From assembly GCA_963724495.1 (NCBI GenBank), contig CAVRUZ010000006.1, positions 186,001-250,000 on the forward strand: 64,000 bases of DNA, written 5' to 3'. Of this stretch, positions 36,594 to 45,767 are shown piece after piece; within the stretch, counting starts at the first letter, position 1; each line of letters starts with the position of its first letter. This DNA comes from CAVRUZ01 sp963724495. GTDB lineage: Bacteria > Actinomycetota > Actinomycetes > Propionibacteriales > DAIQRJ01. The translations under genes were made by a program, and so were the position numbers. Below the pieces are notes generated by a model, which did no database searches, had not been told where the DNA came from, and saw only the letters and a list, made by a program, of their open reading frames with translations.

Positions 36594-37525
36594 GCGATCT
36601 GCCGCTCGATCCCCTGACCCGTGGGCGGATCGGCTGGCTCGGCGAGACCGGTGCCGCCTGGGAGCGGTCCCTGCCAGGGCTACTCGCCGACCTCGTGCGC
36701 GAGTGGGACCTCCGGTTGAGCGACATGCCCGCCGGTCGCGGCAGCAACTCCTACGTGCGCGCGGTCGAGCGTGCCGACGGAACACCCGCGGTGCTCAAGC
36801 TCGCCGTTGACGACACCGGCCTGGCGCAGCAGGCTGCGGTGCTCCGGGCGGCCGACGGTCGTGGATTCGCCCGGCTGTACGAGTACGACGGGCCGCGCCA
36901 AGCCCTGTTGCTGGAGCGTCTCGGGCCCGCACTTCGCACGTCAGGCCGACCCGTGCCCGACCAGCTCGGTGTCCTTGCCGACCTACTTCGTGTGGCCTGG
37001 CAGGTTCCCCTCGAGGTTGCGCCAGAGGTCGTGGCCGGTGACGACAAGGCCAGTGGCTTGCACCAGCTGATCGTGGAGTTTGACGACCAGCTCGGCGGCA
37101 TCTGCCCACCGGCGGCCAAGAAGCAGGCCCTGGCGTACGCCGAAGCACGCGCAGCCGCCTTCGACCCAGCTGCCTGCGTAGTGGTTCACGGTGATCCGCA
37201 CCCCGACAATGCCCTGGCCTCGTTGGAAGATCCGGGTAGCTACCGGTTCGTCGACCCCGACGGCTTCCGGTGCGATCCCGGCTACGACCTCGGGGTCGTC
37301 ATGCGCGACTGGTGCGCGGAGTTCAGTGCCCTGGACCGTCAGGGTGCCCGCGCACTGGCGCGGACCTACTGCTCCCAGCTCGCGACCCACGCCGGCGTGG
37401 ATGAGGACGTGGTGTGGCAGTGGGGCTTCATCGAACGCGTCTCCACCGGGATCTACGCCACCGCTCTCGGATCACCCGACGTGGGAGGTCCGTTCCTGGA
37501 AACCGCTGCGCTGCTTGCCGATTGA
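36590..37525 (+). CDS. APH(6)/hydroxyurea-kinase family phosphotransferase
   Basis: 311 residues, overlapping folD by 4 bp. N-terminus WERSLPGLLADLVREWDLRLSD resembles aminoglycoside/hydroxyurea resistance kinases (APH_6_hur); nucleotide-binding RGSNSYVRAVERADGTPAVLKLA, catalytic loop VVHGDPHPDNAL near residue 200 and metal motif YRFVDPDGFRCDPGYDLGVV. It phosphorylates a small hydroxylated compound; resistance cannot be inferred from sequence alone and the folD operon context suggests a housekeeping substrate. Downstream is a decayed DUF222/HNH gene on the other strand. Confidence 0.83.
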   Translation: MSDLPLDPLTRGRIGWLGETGAAWERSLPGLLADLVREWDLRLSDMPAGRGSNSYVRAVERADGTPAVLKLAVDDTGLAQQAAVLRAADGRGFARLYEYDGPRQALLLERLGPALRTSGRPVPDQLGVLADLLRVAWQVPLEVAPEVVAGDDKASGLHQLIVEFDDQLGGICPPAAKKQALAYAEARAAAFDPAACVVVHGDPHPDNALASLEDPGSYRFVDPDGFRCDPGYDLGVVMRDWCAEFSALDRQGARALARTYCSQLATHAGVDEDVVWQWGFIERVSTGIYATALGSPDVGGPFLETAALLAD

Positions 37526-37536
37526 CGGAGCAGGTC

Positions 37537-38957
37537 CTAGGCCGCTTCGATGCGCCGCGTGCCGGTGTGGTCGACGAGGTAGGTGGCGGTGCCGGTGGGG
37601 TCGCGCCAGAGGTAGATGCCGGGGAAGGGTTGCGACGACGTGCCAGCCGCCGTGGGTTTTGAGGCGGTGGTGGAAGACGGTCATGGGTCCGTAGTTGCCG
37701 ATGCGGGATTGGCCCGGTGGACCGGTGGCTTGGTAGGGGATGGTGTGGTCGATCTGTTTGCCTCTGGTGGTGTTGGTGGCGAACGGGAAGGTGTCGGCCG
37801 GCGTCATGAGGTGCACGGCGTGGCGGTGGCGTTGCGGGATTTCCCAGGCGTCGATGGGGATCTGGTTGGCGAGGTCGAGCACCGGGGTGACGGTGATGCG
37901 GCAGCCGCCGAGGTGGCTGTTTGATCCACTGGGCGGTGATGGGTGGTTGGCCTTCGACCCTGGCGACACCGGTGGTGCAGTCGTTGTCGACGGTTTCCTG
38001 GGTGAGGTGGACGAACAGCCGGACCGTCGGGAGCAGGTCCTCGTCGTCTAGGACCGAGCGTGTCGTCGGACCGGGTTGCAGCACCGTCGACCAGGCTGCA
38101 GTGCTGTTCAGCGTCGCGGTGGGTCGGCGACCTGGCTGATTCGCACCGGCGTCGGTGTCAGCCTCCGACGTCTCCGTCTGGCTGGCCCGCCAGGTCGCAT
38201 AGGCCCGGAGCAGCGTGGACGGCCTGGGTCGGGTTGGCCAGGATCAGGACGGCCTTGACCCGGCGTTCGTCCAGCGTGGTGGTGTCGCCGAAGTCGGCAG
38301 GGCTTGGGCGAGGTAGGCCACGGTGGCATCCAGCCGGGCGATCACTGGGAAGGGTGCGTGGACGAAGAACCCGCGCATCCCGTGTTCGTTGGAGCGTGTG
38401 GGTGCGGCGTAGCGAACCTGCGTGCGCGGCGTCCTGTTCGCGCTGGGCGGCGGTCGCGGGGTCGGCGGTGATGATCGGCGGCGTCGATCAGGTCGGTGAA
38501 CCGGCTCCACGGCAGCCGCCCATCGGCTTCCTCGGCGACCTGCTCATCGACGAACGCGGCCTGGGCGGCGGGCAGGTGTCGGGTTCGGCGCGCGACCTCC
38601 CGGGCATACGAGGCCTTGACCTCCAAGCCTCTGCACCCGTGCCCACAACCGGGGCAGCCGATAGCGCAGGTCGAGGGCGTCGGCGACCAGGCTGGCACCG
38701 GCATACGGCGACAGTCCGAGCCGGGCTCCGAGCAGCACGGGTGCGAACTCGGCCACCATCGGCGTGCCGGCACCACCGAGCTGCTTCAGACCTTCTCGGC
38801 CCGGCAGCGGCTTCCCATCCACCAGGTCGGTCAGGAACGCACCGTGCAGCAGCGCGAACTGCACCGCGAACACCAGCACTTCGGCCTCGGAGCGCCGGGC
38901 GGTGGCGTGCAACACGTCGACCCGGTCCAGGATCTCGTTCCTGGACAGGTCGATCAA
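37537..38957 (-). pseudogene. DUF222/HNH (13E12-type) protein, degraded by several frameshifts
   Basis: Pieces of one protein are spread over all three minus frames. From ATG 38957: LSRNEILDRVDVLHATARRS and FALLHGAFLTDLVDG (DUF222 start); then VKASYAREVARRTRHLP and PWSRFTDLIDAADHH; then FFVHAPFPVIARLDATVAYL; then TTLDERRVKAVLILANPTQA; then VTPVLDLANQIPIDAWEIP and the HNH-like core GKQIDHTIPYQATGPPG, GNYGPMTVFHHRLKTHGG; and finally FPGIYLWRDPTGTATYLVDH with stop at 37537. At least five shifts are needed, nearly all of the +1 type. The HNH cysteines are already lost in this subtype. Intact relatives number in dozens in some Nocardioides-like genomes. A related but better preserved gene lies at 61758-63007. 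Confidence 0.82.
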
Positions 38958-39123
38958 GCTCCACTACTGCCGACATGCGACCAACTCAACCAGCCACCAC
39001 CGACAATCCGCTGCCGCATCTGACGCCGGAATGCCCTTATCCACAAGGAGATTCGGTAACGATCCGGCAACGGCAATGGCGCTCAGCGATGCCTGCTGAA
39101 ACCGCCTGTCCACATCCAACGAG

Positions 39124-39196
39124 CCGCTGATCCTGCCCCTCAACGAGCTATCCGGCCGCCGAAGACCGAGGCCACTGAGCGGCAACTTTTCAGCGG
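39124..39196. repeat. Hairpin repeat element, copy C, in 287 bp intergenic region
   Basis: Right arm CTGAGCGGCAACTTTTCAGC (39175-39194, then GG) matches copies A and B over 18 of 20 aligned bases; left arm starts at 39124 with CCGCTGATCCTGCCCCTCAA. Pairing is CCGCTGA/TCAGCGG (7 bp), an internal loop, TGCC/GGCA and CTCA/TGAG. It lies in 38958-39244, between the 5' end of the decayed DUF222/HNH gene and the 3' end of a kinase gene. I see nothing else in that gap. Confidence 0.65.
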
Positions 39197-39244
39197 ATTG
39201 CATCACTCCAGCAACGCCGCCAACCTCAACCCCGCCCACCAGCC

Positions 39245-39940
39245 CTACTCCCGACCCCGGTACCACCTGAACAGCTCGAGAGTCCCCTCGTCGTCGGGGT
39301 CGACGCCGTATCGGCGGCAGACGTACTCGTAGGCGGGCCTGCCGCCGTACTGAGGATTCAGGTCGCCGGCCAGCGTCACCATCGCCGCCGCCAGGTCGAT
39401 GCGCGGGTCACCGACACCGAGCTCACCGACGTCGAGCACGCCGGTCGGACGAAGGGTCACAGGATCGACGAACACGTTGGGGCAGCAGTAGTCCCCGTGT
39501 GTCACCACGAGCCGACCTTGCCCATCGACAGCGGGATAGTCCGTGGGGAAAGGGCAACCGGCCACGTCGAGCGCATGCAGCTGCTGGAGTTGCTCGACCA
39601 TCGCGTCGAGCACCGCGAACCGGTGGTCGGGCGGCCAGTCCTGGGCGGCGTCCCGCCCCGCCAGTTCAGTGGTGACGAACCAGCCTGGTCCGCGCGCCAC
39701 GACCTCAGGGCACCCGACCGCCGTAGTCGACAACCACTCCAGCCGGTCAGCTTCGGCATCCTGGGCAGCGGATTCCGCCTCGCGACCTCGCTTCAGCCAG
39801 AGCGCACCCTGCCGCTCACCACGTGGCAGCCGGAACGTCTGCGCCGCACTGAGGCCGTGCGTCACCAGCTCAGGCGTCTCCGTGCCCCACCGGCGCTGGA
39901 CGTCCGCGAGGTCGACGGCCCAGCCCGCCTCCCCCGGCAT
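39245..39940 (-). CDS. Aminoglycoside phosphotransferase-fold kinase
   Basis: 231 residues from ATG 39940, one base after the purH stop. APH fold: TFRLPRGERQGALWLKRGRE (nucleotide-binding Lys), catalytic loop VVTHGDYCCPNVFVDP near residue 150 and GVLDVGELGVGDPRIDLAAAM (metal-binding Asp; usual APH(3') pattern VLDxGxxGxxDxxxDLA). Shorter than typical APH(3') (about 265). Placement as third gene of purN-purH suggests co-expression with purine synthesis; substrate not known. Confidence 0.82.
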   Translation of the reverse strand: MPGEAGWAVDLADVQRRWGTETPELVTHGLSAAQTFRLPRGERQGALWLKRGREAESAAQDAEADRLEWLSTTAVGCPEVVARGPGWFVTTELAGRDAAQDWPPDHRFAVLDAMVEQLQQLHALDVAGCPFPTDYPAVDGQGRLVVTHGDYCCPNVFVDPVTLRPTGVLDVGELGVGDPRIDLAAAMVTLAGDLNPQYGGRPAYEYVCRRYGVDPDDEGTLELFRWYRGRE

Positions 39941-39941
39941 C

Positions 39942-41582
39942 TCAGTGGAAGAAGTGCCGGCTGCCGGTCAGGTACAACGTGACGCCCGCCGCCTGAGCCG
40001 CCGCCACGACCTCCTCGTCGCGGATGGACCCACCTGGTTGCACCACTGCCCTGACACCCGCATCGATCAGCACCTGCAGGCCGTCGGCGAACGGGAAGAA
40101 CGCGTCGGAGGCACCAACCGAGCCCGCGGCGCGGTCGCCCGCCCGGGTGACGGCGAGCCGCGCCGAGTCGACCCGGTTGACCTGGCCCATGCCGACACCG
40201 ACCGACGCCCCGTCGGCTGCCAGCAGGATCGCGTTCGACTTCACCGAGCGCACGGCTCGCCATGCGAACGCGAGATCGGCCAACGTCTGCTCGTCGGCGG
40301 GCGCGCCGGTGGCAAGCTTCCAGGCGGCGGGATCGTCACCGGGAGCATCGATCCGGTCAACCGACTGGACCAGCACTCCGCCCGAGATCGCACGGAACTC
40401 CACCGGGTCGGGATCGGCGTCGGCAGCGCAGCGCAGGATCCGCAGGTTCTTACGCTTCTTCAACAGGGCAAGAGCTTCCTCGTCATACTCCGGGGCGACG
40501 ATCACCTCGGTGAAGATGCCGGCCACCTGTTCCGCCAGCTCGCGCGTCACCGGACCGTTGGTTGCGATCACCCCGCCGTAGGCCGACACCGGATCGCAGG
40601 CGTGTGCCTTCCGGTGTGCCTCGGCGATGTCGGCACCGATCGCAATCCCACACGGGTTCGAGTGCTTGATCACCGCGACGGCCGGGTCGGCGAAGTCGAA
40701 CGCAGCCCGCCGCGCGGCATCCGCATCGACGTAGTTGTTGTACGACATCTCCTTGCCTGACAGTTGTTCGGCGGTGGCCAGACCGCCCCGCCAGTGTCGG
40801 TAGAGCGCGGCCTGCTGGTGCGGGTTCTCGCCGTAGCGCAGAACAGCAGTTCGGTCCCAGGCGGCACCTGTCCAGGCAGGGAAGCCGGTTCCATCGGAGG
40901 TGTCAGCAAGCTGATTGCCCAGCCACGATGCGACGGCCACGTCGTACGAGGCGGTGTGGGCGAACGCCTCGGCCGCGAGTCGCCGCCGCGACGCCAGATC
41001 GAAGCCGCCGTGCTCCAGAGCCTCGAACAGGGTCGGGTACTGGTCGGGCGAGGTGATCACGCTCACGCTGTCGTGGTTCTTCGCTGCGGCCCGCACCATG
41101 GCGGGACCGCCGATGTCGATCTGCTCGACGCACTCGGCCGGACTTGCACCGGAGGTCACTGCTTCACGAAACGGGTACAGATTGCTCACCAGCAGGTCGA
41201 ACGGCGCGACTTCCAGATCTGTCAGTGTGCTGACATGCGAGGGATTGTGCTGGTCGGCCAGCAGTCCCGCATGGATGTGCGGGTGCAGTGTCTTCACCCG
41301 TCCGTCGAGGCACTCTGGGAAGCCGGTGACGTCTTCGACAGGTGTGACCGTCACCCCCGCGGCGGAGAGTGTCTTCGCCGTGCTCCCGGTCGACACGATC
41401 TCGACGCCCGCACGTGCCAGCGCCTGGGCGAGTTCACCGAGGCCGGTCTTGTCGTACACCGACACCAGCGCGCGGCGGATCGTCCTCCTGCCGTCGCCGA
41501 GGCTCCCGGTCTCGCTGGACACCATGTCTTCCGCCACCACGTCTCCTGTCACCGCTTCTGATGTCACCGCTTCTGATGTCAC
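39942..41582 (-). CDS. purH: Bifunctional AICAR formyltransferase / IMP cyclohydrolase
   Basis: 546 residues from GTG 41582, which overlaps the purN stop (GTGA). IMP cyclohydrolase domain first: ALVSVYDKTGLGELAQALARA, VEIVSTGSTAKTLSAAG, VKTLHPHIHAGLLAD, IDIGGPAMVRAAAKNH. AICAR formyltransferase domain second: LRYGENPHQQAALYR, AVIKHSNPCGIAIG (catalytic KH), and C-terminal DAFFPFADGLQVLIDAGVRA, VQPGGSIRDEEVV. It carries out the last two steps of IMP synthesis with 10-formyl-THF from FolD. Two 15-bp repeats at its start provide three GTG codons in frame. Confidence 0.95.
   Translation of the reverse strand: MTSEAVTSEAVTGDVVAEDMVSSETGSLGDGRRTIRRALVSVYDKTGLGELAQALARAGVEIVSTGSTAKTLSAAGVTVTPVEDVTGFPECLDGRVKTLHPHIHAGLLADQHNPSHVSTLTDLEVAPFDLLVSNLYPFREAVTSGASPAECVEQIDIGGPAMVRAAAKNHDSVSVITSPDQYPTLFEALEHGGFDLASRRRLAAEAFAHTASYDVAVASWLGNQLADTSDGTGFPAWTGAAWDRTAVLRYGENPHQQAALYRHWRGGLATAEQLSGKEMSYNNYVDADAARRAAFDFADPAVAVIKHSNPCGIAIGADIAEAHRKAHACDPVSAYGGVIATNGPVTRELAEQVAGIFTEVIVAPEYDEEALALLKKRKNLRILRCAADADPDPVEFRAISGGVLVQSVDRIDAPGDDPAAWKLATGAPADEQTLADLAFAWRAVRSVKSNAILLAADGASVGVGMGQVNRVDSARLAVTRAGDRAAGSVGASDAFFPFADGLQVLIDAGVRAVVQPGGSIRDEEVVAAAQAAGVTLYLTGSRHFFH
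41551..41580. repeat. 15-bp tandem repeat at the purN-purH junction
   Basis: ACCGCTTCTGATGTC occurs twice in tandem (41551-41565, 41566-41580), followed by AC. On the coding strand it reads GTGACATCAGAAGCG, so purH begins VTSEA-VTSEA-VTGD with three in-frame GTG codons. The first overlaps the purN stop. It may let ribosomes re-initiate at several sites, or be neutral slippage. Confidence 0.85.
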
Positions 41583-42187
41583 TGGCCGATCCTCACTTTC
41601 CTGCCGTCCAACGAGAAACCCTCGCGCACCATGCGGCCGACGGCATCCACCACCATGTCCCGCTCCGCGACCTTGATCCGCTCGTGCAGGGACTCCACCG
41701 TGTCGCCCTCGACCACGTCGACTGCCCGCTGCGCGACGATCGGCCCGCTGTCGACTCCGTCGTCGACCATGAACAAGGTGGCGCCGGTGACCTTGACCCC
41801 GTGCTCCAGCGCGTCGGCCGGTCCGTGCATCCCCGGGAACGAGGGCAGCAGCGCTGGGTGGGTGTTCAGCGTGCGGCCTCCGAACATCTCGAGGAAGCGG
41901 GGTCCCAGGAGCTTCATGAACCCCGCAGAGACCACCAGGTCCGGCCGGTACGACGAGACGCACTCCGTCAGCGCCGCGTCCCATGACTCCCGGTCGGAGT
42001 GGTCCCGGATCCGCTGGACGAACGTGGGGATGCCCGCCTGCCGGGCGATGTCGAACGCTCCGAGCTGGTGGCGGTCAGCACCGAACGCGACCACTTTGGC
42101 GCCGTAGGCCGGATCGGCGGTCGCCGCGACAAGAGCGGCGGCGAGGCTGCCGGTGCCCGACACCAGGCACACCAACCGGGCCGTCAC
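41579..42187 (-). CDS. purN: Phosphoribosylglycinamide formyltransferase
   Basis: 202 residues from GTG 42187. ARLVCLVSGTGSLAAALVAAT at the start (usual GNG loop reads GTGS), KVVAFGADRHQLGAFDIARQ, PDLVVSAGFMKLLGPRFLE, catalytic NTHPALLPSFPGMHGPADAL with the His and the Asp in VDDGVDSGPIVAQRAVDV. It formylates GAR with 10-formyl-THF. It is translationally coupled to purH by a 4 bp overlap. Divergent from the DUF4190 gene with 80 bp between starts. Confidence 0.94.
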   Translation of the reverse strand: MTARLVCLVSGTGSLAAALVAATADPAYGAKVVAFGADRHQLGAFDIARQAGIPTFVQRIRDHSDRESWDAALTECVSSYRPDLVVSAGFMKLLGPRFLEMFGGRTLNTHPALLPSFPGMHGPADALEHGVKVTGATLFMVDDGVDSGPIVAQRAVDVVEGDTVESLHERIKVAERDMVVDAVGRMVREGFSLDGRKVRIGQ

Positions 42188-42267
42188 GACGTGGGGTCTC
42201 CTTGTTTGGCGTTCGTCTGCCAGAGTGGGACACCACCGTATCGGTCCAGCAGATCGCAGGAGGACGC

Positions 42268-42750
42268 GTGACCACCCCACTCCGGCCGCCGGCGCCAGAC
42301 CGACCGTTCGGAACGCCGTCCCCAGGTCCCACGAACCGCGCCACCCGAACCGGGCGCACCGGCCTGGTGCCTGGCGTGATCTCCGTGCTCGTGTACGTGC
42401 TGGCGATCATTCCGCTGCTGTCCCTGGTGAGCCTGCCGCTCGGCTACGTGTGCAGCGTCCTCGCGATCGTGCTGGCCATCCGTGCCCTGGGCCGGCCCGG
42501 GAGCAAGACGCGGCCGGTCTTCGGGCTGGTGTTCGGCCTGATCGGCCTCGGCTTCTCGCTCGTGGTCACCGGCATCGCCATCTGGATGTGGCCGCAGATC
42601 AGCGACTACACGACGTGCGAGAGCCGGGCGAACACCAACTCCGAACATCAGGTCTGTTCCACCCAGTTCACCGACGCCGTGACCGACAAGATCGAGACGA
42701 CGTTCGGACTGGAGCCCGGAAGCATCCAGGTCGACCCGCAGCGGCCCTGA
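42268..42750 (+). CDS. DUF4190-like membrane protein
   Basis: 160 residues from GTG 42268 with AGGAGGA upstream. A Pro-rich cytoplasmic start, then two membrane helices (LVPGVISVLVYVLAIIPLLSLVSLPLG with VCSVLAIVLAIRALGR, and VFGLVFGLIGLGFSLVVTGIAI) of the DUF4190 type, and a short external tail with two cysteines (YTTCESRANTNSEHQVCSTQ) that could form a disulphide. Function unknown. Convergent with UGPase (17 bp). Confidence 0.75.
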   Translation: MTTPLRPPAPDRPFGTPSPGPTNRATRTGRTGLVPGVISVLVYVLAIIPLLSLVSLPLGYVCSVLAIVLAIRALGRPGSKTRPVFGLVFGLIGLGFSLVVTGIAIWMWPQISDYTTCESRANTNSEHQVCSTQFTDAVTDKIETTFGLEPGSIQVDPQRP

Positions 42751-42767
42751 CGCCAGCCCCGGCGACG

Positions 42768-44171
42768 TCAGAGCTCGACGGACCCGGTCAGGACGGTCCC
42801 GTCCTGTATCTCAGCAGGCTGAGAAGCAGTCACCTCGACGTCGCCGTCGACCACCACTGCTCCGCCGAATCGCACGTCCCCGTTGACGACCAGGCGGCTG
42901 GCCTTGACCAACGACGGCACACCAGAGGCGAAGCGGGTGTCGAAGTCCCGCATCAGCTTGTAGTGGTCGTCGTCCAGTGCGACGTACGGATCGTCCCTGC
43001 CCTCGCGCTCGGGTACGCGCACGACCCGACTGTCGCCGGTGAGCCGGTAGACGTCGGAACGCAGCACCAGCAGGTCGTTGGTGGTCTTGACGGGTACGAA
43101 GCGGTCGCGGTCGACGTGTAGGGACGCGGCTCCGGCGAACGCCTGGATGCCGGCGCCCATCGCCGCCTCGATCTGGATCACCCGGGGAGTCGAGCGATCG
43201 GACGGGTCGACGGTCTTCTCGTTCCGGATGAGTGGCAGGCCCAGCACTCCGCCGGCCTCGTCCAGGACCTTGGTCAGAGCCCGCAGATCGACCCACAGGT
43301 TGTTGCTGTTGCAGTAGCGGTGCGTGCTGAGGTCGGCCATCGACTCGAGGTCCTCCGGCGCGGTCTGTGCGGTCTCGCGCAGAACCATTCGGCCGTCGCT
43401 TCGGCGCACGGCCAGGTGGCCGCCCTTGCGGTCGGCCGGGGTGCGCACACAGGACTCGAGCACGAACGGGTGGTTGTGCTGAGCCACCCATCCCGCGATG
43501 CGCGGGTCGGCGATCGCCCCGAGATTGTCGGCATTGGACACGAACGCGTAGTGGTAGCCCGCGTCGAGCAGCTGGTGGAGCATCCCGGACGACCGCAGCG
43601 CCGGATAGAGATCGGCATGCCCAGGCGGGCACCACTCCAGCCGCTCGTCCGCCGGCCAGCTCACCGGTTCCAGCGAGTCGCTCAGGAGCTTGGGCTCCCG
43701 GTTCTGCAGGAAGTCCAGCGGCAGGTCCCCCACGTCCAGCTCCGGGTAGCGGCCGAGCGCACGAAGGCTGTCGGCACGGGTACGGAAGCTGTTCATGAGC
43801 ACCAGCGGCAACCGGACGGCGTACTGCTCACGGAGGGCCAGCACCTGACCCACGATCAGGTCGAGGAAGCTCCGGCCGTCCTTGACCTCCAGGAGCGACT
43901 TCGCCCGGTCGAGGCCCATCGAGGTCGCGAGCCCGCCGTTCAGCTTGAGCACCACCGTCCGGTCGAGTGCATCGCGGGCGGTCACCTCGTCCACCTCGAC
44001 ATCGCCGAGGTACGGCAAGGTGGGCAGCGGGGAGATGTCCGCCTCGGGGATCAGCCCGGTGGCACCCGACTCGAGTTCGCGGTAGTAGTGCGCGAACACC
44101 GCCTGGGCATCCTCGCCGGCACCGTCCGCGGCCATTTTCGCCAGTGCCTGTGCCAGTCCTCGCTCGGTCAT
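42768..44171 (-). CDS. UTP-glucose-1-phosphate uridylyltransferase (UDPGP family)
   Basis: 467 residues from ATG 44171. It belongs to the eukaryote-like UDPGP family, not the GalU family: VVLKLNGGLATSMGLDRAKSLL (residues about 75-96, uridine-binding), LPLVLMNSFRTRADSLRAL, LEWCPPGHADLYPALRSSG, YAFVSNADNLGAIADPRIAGW (metal Asp), GGHLAVRRSDGRMVLRE, HRYCNSNNLWVDLRAL and VPVKTTNDLLVLRSDVYRL. The C-terminal beta-helix ends the chain. It makes UDP-glucose for cell-wall and storage sugars, linking to the galactose genes. Divergent from the GGDEF gene. Confidence 0.92.
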   Translation of the reverse strand: MTERGLAQALAKMAADGAGEDAQAVFAHYYRELESGATGLIPEADISPLPTLPYLGDVEVDEVTARDALDRTVVLKLNGGLATSMGLDRAKSLLEVKDGRSFLDLIVGQVLALREQYAVRLPLVLMNSFRTRADSLRALGRYPELDVGDLPLDFLQNREPKLLSDSLEPVSWPADERLEWCPPGHADLYPALRSSGMLHQLLDAGYHYAFVSNADNLGAIADPRIAGWVAQHNHPFVLESCVRTPADRKGGHLAVRRSDGRMVLRETAQTAPEDLESMADLSTHRYCNSNNLWVDLRALTKVLDEAGGVLGLPLIRNEKTVDPSDRSTPRVIQIEAAMGAGIQAFAGAASLHVDRDRFVPVKTTNDLLVLRSDVYRLTGDSRVVRVPEREGRDDPYVALDDDHYKLMRDFDTRFASGVPSLVKASRLVVNGDVRFGGAVVVDGDVEVTASQPAEIQDGTVLTGSVEL

Positions 44172-44329
44172 GGGCGTCAGCCTAGGTGCGGCCACTCTCG
44201 TTGAATCGCGTGTGTACGTTGAGTGATCAATCGACTACAAACTGGCATATCGGACTCCCAGTCGTACACTTTGGCGGGATCCGTCCCGATCTGCCGGATC
44301 AACCACTCCCGAGACCCCGGAGGCGACAG

Positions 44330-45752
44330 GTGAGAGACGTCATCCGGCGCCCTCCGAGTGGCCTCAGCACCGCGCTCGTGCGCGACCTCGCCATCGGGCT
44401 GGTGGCGATCAACTGGGACGGCTCCATCCGCTGGGGCAATCCGGCTGCGGAGAAGCTGGTCGGTGTCGCGCTCGACCCCTCGGTGACGGCAAACATCCTC
44501 GACTTCCTCGCCGATCCGGCCAGCGTCGACCGCGCTCGGGCGGTGATCGACGAGATCCGGACCCGCGGCGAGAACGACGGGCCCGGCATGGCCTGGGCAC
44601 TGCGGCACGCCGACGGCCGCATCGTCCACGTCGAGGCGGCCACGTACTTCTACCGCGGACTGCCCTTCGACGGCATCGTGCTGCAGCTGCGGCCGTGCGA
44701 CCCCGAACGGTCCTTCGACGAGTTCGTCTCCCGGCTGGCCAGCCCCGACAGTCTCGGAGCGACGCTCGAGAGCCTCGCCACCTGGCTCGGCCAGGTCACC
44801 GACGCCGGCGTCGCGATCGCGTACGGCCGAGTCGGCATGCACTTTCGCTCGAGCGCGTCCTTCGACGTGCCGTCGCAGCTCACCGGCACCACCCCACTGC
44901 CGATCGACGTCGCCGGTCTGTCCGACGGGCAGGTCGAGGTGTGCTCCGACCTCGACGGGCTCTCGCCGCTGCAGAGCGAGGCCTGCGCCGATGCGGGCTT
45001 CGTCACCTACTGGGCGCTCCCGGTGGCGGCGCGCGAGGGCGGGGTTGCCGAGGCGGTCATCCTGATCTGGCGTGCCACTTCTGGTGCGCCGTACCTCAAC
45101 CACGAGGGCGTCCTCGGCCGCGCCGTGCAGGCCTGCCGGCTGGCACTCGCCCGGCACGAACACGAGGCGACGATGCTGCGCGAGGCAAGTACCGACGCGC
45201 TCACGGGAGCCGCCAACCGGCGCACGCTGTTCGACTGGATCGCCCGGGCGGACACCGACTTCGCTGTCTGCTATCTCGACCTCGACCGGTTCAAGTCCAT
45301 CAACGACACGCACGGCCACCAACACGGCGACCGCGCGCTCGCCGCGGTCGTGGCCCACCTCAGCACCGCGCTGCGGTCCGGAGACCTGCTTGCCCGCATC
45401 GGCGGCGACGAGTTCGTCGTGCTGGCAGCAGACGTCGATCGACCTGCCGCGAGGCGGCTGGGCCGACGTCTGATCGCCGAAGTGCGCGGGATCAGGACAG
45501 GTCGACGGCGTCAGGTGCGACCTGGGCGTGTCGATCGGCATCGCGTTCAGTCACGAGGCGGATACCGCGCAAGGAGTGCTCGACCTCGCCGACCGCGCGA
45601 TGTACCAGGCCAAGCAGCACAGCAGCCGGCTGGCCTTCTCGAGTCACCGCACGGTTGTCGGGCGCGGTCTCGCGGCGGTGTCACCACGCGGTGGCCTCCC
45701 GGACCACGACGTTCTCGACCGCGTCGACACGGAGATCGCCGCCGACTCCTAG
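44330..45752 (+). pseudogene. PAS-GAF-GGDEF diguanylate cyclase, single +1 frameshift
   Basis: Starts at GTG 44330 after AGGCGACAG. Residues 10-110 read as a PAS domain (LAIGLVAINWDGSIRWGNPAAEKLVG), then about 150 residues of GAF-like sensing region, then GGDEF: ASTDALTGAANRRTLFDW, VCYLDLDRFKSINDTHGHQ and active-site RIGGDEFVVLAADV. At about 45497 the frame is lost; one base later the domain's last strand continues as GVRCDLGVSIGIAFSHEAD and AMYQAKQHSSRLAFSS, ending at 45752. GGDEF signature is intact (GGDEF), so the product would make cyclic di-GMP if the shift is an error. The shift context GGACAGGTCGACGGC is nearly identical to that of galK. Confidence 0.82.
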
Positions 45753-45767
45753 GCCTGCGGCCCGCAG

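Noticed and set aside
36590..37525. Streptomycin/hydroxyurea resistance gene
   Set aside because: Only the fold and motifs are visible; the operon context with folD points to metabolism, so no resistance claim is made.
38958..39244. Small protein gene in the 287 bp gap
   Set aside because: Short frames there have no ribosome site or family pattern and overlap the hairpin repeat.
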